Positions 6,430 to 9,667 of a stretch of DNA of 9,667 nt are shown here, piece by piece. Every line of letters starts with the position of its first letter. Within the stretch, counting starts at the first letter, position 1. A program made the translations under genes and the position numbers. Origin of the DNA: Chryseobacterium gleum (GTDB lineage Bacteria; Bacteroidota; Bacteroidia; Flavobacteriales_D; Sanyastnellaceae); the NCBI GenBank assembly GCA_945897395.1, contig CAMDFE010000043.1, positions 1-9,667 of the forward strand, written 5' to 3'. The notes under the pieces were generated by a model. The model was not told the origin of the DNA. It worked only from the letters and a program-made list of their open reading frames with translations, and searched no databases.

Positions 6430-7842
6430 GTGAAAAAAATCATTGCTATACTCTCGCTTTGTACAGCGTTTAACGTCGTGTTTTCGCAGGACTCGTTATT
6501 CAATGAGTTACGCCATGCTACTTTATTAAAGGTTGAAAAAGACTCAGTTATTTCAAAATTGAATTTTGAATTTGCCGCCGGGCTCGATCGCTCGCGCGAA
6601 ATTTCAAATCTGGGCTATTCGGCATTCATCAACTACACCAACGTTTTTGAAAAAGGAAAGAATAAACTTTCATTGAATATAACCGGCGCAGTCTTTCACC
6701 TTCCTGAATTCAACAAGCGCTATCTAGATTCTTTGGGCACCCTTCCGAATTTCGGAAGAGTGATGACGCAAGATTCTGGTGCCACTGCTTTTGCCGCAAT
6801 TCCTGAGGTAGTTTATTCCAGAAAACTGAATAATCATTTCACGTGGTCAGCTGGAAATTCAAGACAGAACTTGGGATACGGATACCGCTCACTCATTCTT
6901 TCGAGCAGCGCAAGTGCTCTTTCATTTATGAAATTGGAAACGAAAATTGGGAAGAAAATTACGTTCACCAATCTTTGGTCGAGAACCCATAGCTACCAGC
7001 GCATGGGAGATCATTTCGATTTGAATCCAAAGTACATGGCGGTTCACACCTTAGAGTGGAAGATTAATAAGAAGTGGTCGGTAGCTGCACATGAAATGGT
7101 GGTTTGGCAGGCGCGAGATTCTGCGAGTCAAAGAGAATTGGATCTCCATTATTTGAATCCGTTTTTGTTCTATCGCCCTGCCGAGTTCTCACAAGGCTCC
7201 GCCGACAACGTCTTATTGGGTGGATCATGGAAATATGCTCACAGCGATGCGTTTGGGATCTACGGACAAGTTATTCTCGATGAATTTTTAGTGAGTGAAA
7301 TTCGAAACAGAAACGGTTGGTGGGGAAATAAATTCGGAATGCAATTCGGGATGTATGTCACTCCGAAAAAAGTTAGCGGACTTTCTTTATTTACCGAATG
7401 GTCCTTTGTTCGTCCTTTTACCTATACCCACGGCAGCGACGTTCAGGCATGGGAGCACATGGGACAGCCGCTTGCTCATCCGCTCGGTGCAAATTTCTAC
7501 GAATGGTACACTTCGGCAAAATACAGTCGTGATAAATGGAACTATTCAGCAAGTATCGTTTGGGCTGCCTTCGGAAGAGATACAAATCGCAATGTCGGAG
7601 GCAATATTTTTCAGTCGTATGTGAACCCATGGAGTGTATACGGAAACAACATTCTTCAAGGCAACAGAAGCACGTTGTTTGTTGTCAATGCTGAAGCTGC
7701 ATTTCAAATGACTCCTGCACTGCAGGTTTTTGGATTTGTTCGCTATCGCTCCGAAGATAGAAGAGTTGATCCTTTCAAAGAAGCTTGGCTTATGCTCGGA
7801 ATTCGCAAGGGACTAAGTTCTGTCAGACGTTGGGATTATTAA
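6430..7842 (+). CDS. Outer-membrane beta-barrel protein, RemB/capsule-assembly Wzi-like
   Basis: A protein of 470 residues with a signal peptide (KK start, hydrophobic 4-18, cleavage near VFS-Q19). The rest consists of alternating amphipathic strands rich in aromatic residues, as in an outer-membrane beta barrel, ending in an aromatic residue (Tyr470). It resembles the Bacteroidota proteins annotated as gliding-motility protein RemB or capsule-assembly Wzi. The recognised blocks are HYLNP...YRPAEFSQGSADN (240-260), YGQVILDEF (278-286), GWWGNKFG (296-303) and QPLAHPLGANFYEW (346-359). Wzi in Enterobacteria anchors capsule at the cell surface, and RemB affects gliding in Flavobacterium; which role applies here cannot be told. 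The start is GTG at 6430, chosen because it directly precedes a typical KKI signal peptide. The gene stands alone, divergent from rel and 51 bases before ctaB, with no capsule or gliding genes beside it. Confidence 0.8.
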   Translation: MKKIIAILSLCTAFNVVFSQDSLFNELRHATLLKVEKDSVISKLNFEFAAGLDRSREISNLGYSAFINYTNVFEKGKNKLSLNITGAVFHLPEFNKRYLDSLGTLPNFGRVMTQDSGATAFAAIPEVVYSRKLNNHFTWSAGNSRQNLGYGYRSLILSSSASALSFMKLETKIGKKITFTNLWSRTHSYQRMGDHFDLNPKYMAVHTLEWKINKKWSVAAHEMVVWQARDSASQRELDLHYLNPFLFYRPAEFSQGSADNVLLGGSWKYAHSDAFGIYGQVILDEFLVSEIRNRNGWWGNKFGMQFGMYVTPKKVSGLSLFTEWSFVRPFTYTHGSDVQAWEHMGQPLAHPLGANFYEWYTSAKYSRDKWNYSASIVWAAFGRDTNRNVGGNIFQSYVNPWSVYGNNILQGNRSTLFVVNAEAAFQMTPALQVFGFVRYRSEDRRVDPFKEAWLMLGIRKGLSSVRRWDY

Positions 7843-7845
7843 TAA

Positions 7846-7872
7846 TTGAAGGGGAATTAAGCAGTACTTTTG
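7846..7872 (+). promoter_or_regulatory. Bacteroidota-type promoter for ctaB operon
   Basis: TTG at 7846-7848 is followed after 16 bases by TACTTTTG at 7865-7872, a full match to the -7 consensus TAnnTTTG, continuing as GCA as is common in this phylum. The spacing is slightly shorter than usual. The box ends 21 bases before the ctaB ATG, giving a short leader, and no Shine-Dalgarno sequence is present. It would drive ctaB and the overlapping oxidase subunit III gene. Confidence 0.6.
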
Positions 7873-7893
7873 CAAAAATTGAGCTAAGCGGAA

Positions 7894-8790
7894 ATGGAAG
7901 TTTCGGTTGAAGAGAAATCAGGCGTATTGGGAAAGATCAAAGCTGCTTTGGATTTATTCAAGTTGCGCTTATCGTTTTTGGTTGTTGTTTCTTGTGTTTT
8001 ATCCTACGAAATGGGATCACAGGAATGGGATTACATCAAAATGGGTTGGCTCATTCTTGCAGGGTTTTTATTAACTGGCGGAAGCAACGGTGTCAATCAA
8101 GTTCTCGAACGTCAATGGGACGCTCTCATGCACCGCACAAAAACTCGTCCCCTTCCAACAAACAGAATCTCTCCACTTGGAGCTTGGTTGGTTTCCTTAA
8201 CCGCGGCAGGATTAGGTATTTTCATTCTGTTTTATTACTTAAACACCGCTTCAGGAATCCTCGGATTTTCAGCTTTCTTATCCTACGCATTTATCTATAC
8301 ACCGCTCAAACGAACTACACCTTGGGCTGTTTTTATTGGAGCCTTTCCAGGTGCAATTGCTCCCATGCTCGGATATGTAGCCGCTACCAATCACTTCGGA
8401 CTTGAAGCCGGAATCTTATTCGCGGTGCAATTCATGTGGCAATTCCCTCACTTCTGGGCAATCGCATGGGTCTCGCACGAAGATTACAACCGAGGAGGTT
8501 ACAAACTGCTTCCATTTAATGGAATGCCCGATAAAAAGACTGCTTTTCAAATTATGGTCTACAGTTTTTTTCTTATTCCAGTGAGCCTCCTTCCTTGGAC
8601 CCTTCCGCTTGAAACACCTATGGTTGGTGACCTTGCCGCAGTTATTGTTTCTGCTGCGGGTATCTTTATGTCATTTTTAGGGTACAACTTATTTAAAGAA
8701 CCATCCTTGTTGAATGCGCGCAGAGTTATGTTTGCCTCATTCTTTTATTTACCCATTGTTCAAATTGCCTACGTAATAGATAAAATCTAA
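7894..8790 (+). CDS. ctaB: Protoheme IX farnesyltransferase (heme O synthase)
   Basis: An integral inner-membrane UbiA-family prenyltransferase of 298 residues. It attaches a farnesyl group to the vinyl side chain of heme b to give heme O, the precursor of heme A for heme-copper oxidases. The first prenyl-diphosphate/Mg site is the block N68-QVLER-QWD76-ALMHRTKTRPLP, which matches the family signature N...ER..D..M.RT..RPL. The second conserved region is the YTPLKR stretch followed by IGAFPGAIAPMLGY (about 145-170). Multiple hydrophobic segments fit the family's bundle of seven to nine membrane helices, and the length is typical. The ATG at 7894 is set by a strong promoter match 21 bases upstream and a short hydrophilic N-terminus before the first helix. 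Its stop overlaps the start of the next gene as TAATG, so the two are translated together. The neighbouring oxidase gene agrees with the assignment. Confidence 0.96.
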   Translation: MEVSVEEKSGVLGKIKAALDLFKLRLSFLVVVSCVLSYEMGSQEWDYIKMGWLILAGFLLTGGSNGVNQVLERQWDALMHRTKTRPLPTNRISPLGAWLVSLTAAGLGIFILFYYLNTASGILGFSAFLSYAFIYTPLKRTTPWAVFIGAFPGAIAPMLGYVAATNHFGLEAGILFAVQFMWQFPHFWAIAWVSHEDYNRGGYKLLPFNGMPDKKTAFQIMVYSFFLIPVSLLPWTLPLETPMVGDLAAVIVSAAGIFMSFLGYNLFKEPSLLNARRVMFASFFYLPIVQIAYVIDKI

Positions 8791-9569
8791 TGGAAAACAT
8801 AAATTTTAAACAAATTGATCCTTTCGAGGGTCACGACCCTGAAGTGAAGTTGCGATCTAAGAAAATGATCGTTTGGTTGCTCATCTTCGCCATAGTGATG
8901 TTGTTCGGAGGAATCACCAGTGCCATCATGGTGCTTTATGGGAAATTATTGTGGGTGAACATTCACCCTCCAATGATTTTTTGGATTGGAAATGCTCTGA
9001 TTGTGCTGAGCAGCACAATGTTTATAATTTCTCTTCGAGCCCTGAAGAATGGTAACCGGTCGGTTGCATTATATGGCACCTTATCGACCCTAATTTTGGG
9101 ATTAGGTTTCATCGCAACGCAAATAATGGGGTGGAGTCATATGGATCAACTAGGAATGGGGAATTTGATTTCATACACGGAACTTGGTGAAAAGGAGTCC
9201 CATTGGAATACTCTTAGTAAGTTGAATGGAGAGTATGGGGTGGATTATTATTTTGAATTGAATGGACAGAAGTTGGTGAAGGAAGCTTCCAATTTTTATT
9301 ATGTTCGTCCCGATCAAACGCGAGAAGACAAAACATTAGAGGTACTTACTACTTTCAACGCATCAGGTGCAATGCTTTGGGTGCTAATTATTTTACACGC
9401 AGCTCACTTGCTTTTCGGAATTATTTATCTGGTGGTTAACCTATTTAGATTGAAGAACGGAAAACTCAATAAAGACAATTGGATCAGCCTTCATTCCAAC
9501 GGAATGTATTGGCATTTCATGGGAATACTTTGGATTTACTTGTTCTTCTTCATTTTTTACATCTACTAA
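8790..9569 (+). CDS. Cytochrome c oxidase subunit III (ctaE/coxC type) with an extra-cytoplasmic insertion
   Basis: A membrane protein of 259 residues of the heme-copper oxidase subunit III family, which stabilises the catalytic subunit I and helps proton uptake and oxygen delivery. Five membrane helices can be seen at about 28-50, 62-82, 96-115, 194-218 and 236-258, as in bacterial short-form subunit III. Family marks are QIMGWSHM after helix 3, the ILHAAHLLFG segment with His203 and His206, and the final YWHFMGILWIYLFFF. Between helices 3 and 4 lie about 65 extra hydrophilic residues (about 124-190) that the short Bacteroidota proteins I know lack. The position usually Asp in YWHFxD is Gly245. 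The start overlaps the ctaB stop by one base. In Bacteroidota ctaB is often followed by two subunit III genes, so a second copy may lie just beyond the window. Confidence 0.9.
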   Translation: MENINFKQIDPFEGHDPEVKLRSKKMIVWLLIFAIVMLFGGITSAIMVLYGKLLWVNIHPPMIFWIGNALIVLSSTMFIISLRALKNGNRSVALYGTLSTLILGLGFIATQIMGWSHMDQLGMGNLISYTELGEKESHWNTLSKLNGEYGVDYYFELNGQKLVKEASNFYYVRPDQTREDKTLEVLTTFNASGAMLWVLIILHAAHLLFGIIYLVVNLFRLKNGKLNKDNWISLHSNGMYWHFMGILWIYLFFFIFYIY

Positions 9570-9667
9570 ACTCAGCGTTTGGCTTATTCAGAATTGTTCA
9601 AAATAGTAAAAAATGCCGATTCTCTTTCCTAAATTGATGCTTTTGAAGTAAAATTGCAGCCAAATTT
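9570..9667. other. Gene-free end of window; possible leader of the next gene
   Basis: These 98 AT-rich bases carry no supported gene and no clear terminator hairpin. A weak promoter-like box, TAAAATTG followed by CA (9649-9656, one mismatch to TAnnTTTG), sits near the end, with the nearest TTG (9634-9636) only 12 bases upstream. If real it would serve a gene starting beyond the window, perhaps the rest of the oxidase operon. Confidence 0.25.

Noticed and set aside
7295..7624. Plus-strand open frame of 109 codons within the outer-membrane protein gene
   Set aside because: It is out of frame with a gene whose conserved blocks continue unbroken through the same bases; no start signal or domain supports it.
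7894..8790. The UbiA-family gene as the second-step ether-lipid enzyme (DGGGP synthase)
   Set aside because: Its N...ER..D..M.RT..RPL signature, length and overlap with oxidase subunit III all fit heme O synthase better.
9613..9651. Small open frame of 12 codons after the subunit III gene
   Set aside because: It is very short, has no start signal and is not hydrophobic or conserved enough to judge; chance is the simplest explanation.

Overview
The window looks like ordinary chromosome from an aerobic member of the Bacteroidota, probably a flavobacterium-like lineage. The evidence is the mix of gene families (a DUF4292 lipoprotein, a RemB/Wzi-like outer-membrane barrel, a bacterial geranylgeranylglyceryl phosphate synthase, and a ctaB/subunit III oxidase cluster), TTG and GTG starts without Shine-Dalgarno sequences, and promoter-like boxes of the Bacteroidota TTG/TAnnTTTG type. 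No rRNA or tRNA gene, CRISPR array, insertion sequence, phage gene or obvious defence system is visible.

Layout. (1) Bases 1-2824, plus strand: a tightly packed envelope operon. It holds the end of a TPR protein (cut by the window edge), a DUF4292 lipoprotein that starts inside the TPR stop region, and an EnvC-like protein with a degenerate LytM domain. (2) Bases 2828-6332, minus strand: rel (bifunctional (p)ppGpp synthetase/hydrolase), then a geranylgeranylglyceryl phosphate synthase, then 3-hydroxyanthranilate 3,4-dioxygenase, the last two joined by an ATGA overlap. This cluster converges on envC with only 3 bases between the stop codons. (3) Bases 6430-7842, plus strand: a RemB/Wzi-like outer-membrane barrel, divergent from rel. 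(4) Bases 7894-9569, plus strand: ctaB (heme O synthase) and a cytochrome c oxidase subunit III gene, overlapping by one base and preceded by a good promoter match. The last 98 bases hold no gene.

How the genes fit together. The first operon concerns the outer membrane, lipoproteins and peptidoglycan turnover. The minus-strand cluster puts the stringent-response enzyme next to an archaeal-type ether-lipid enzyme and a step of quinolinate/NAD synthesis; a possible internal promoter just before the lipid gene may uncouple that pair from rel. The last cluster is the start of a heme-copper oxidase assembly operon that probably continues beyond the window.

I do not see a clearly new system. The points most worth checking are the rel/GGGPS/HAAO grouping, the Asp in the GGGPS active-site motif, the near-leaderless promoter before GGGPS, and a stretch of about 65 residues inserted in the oxidase subunit III. 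No gap between genes exceeds 100 bases.
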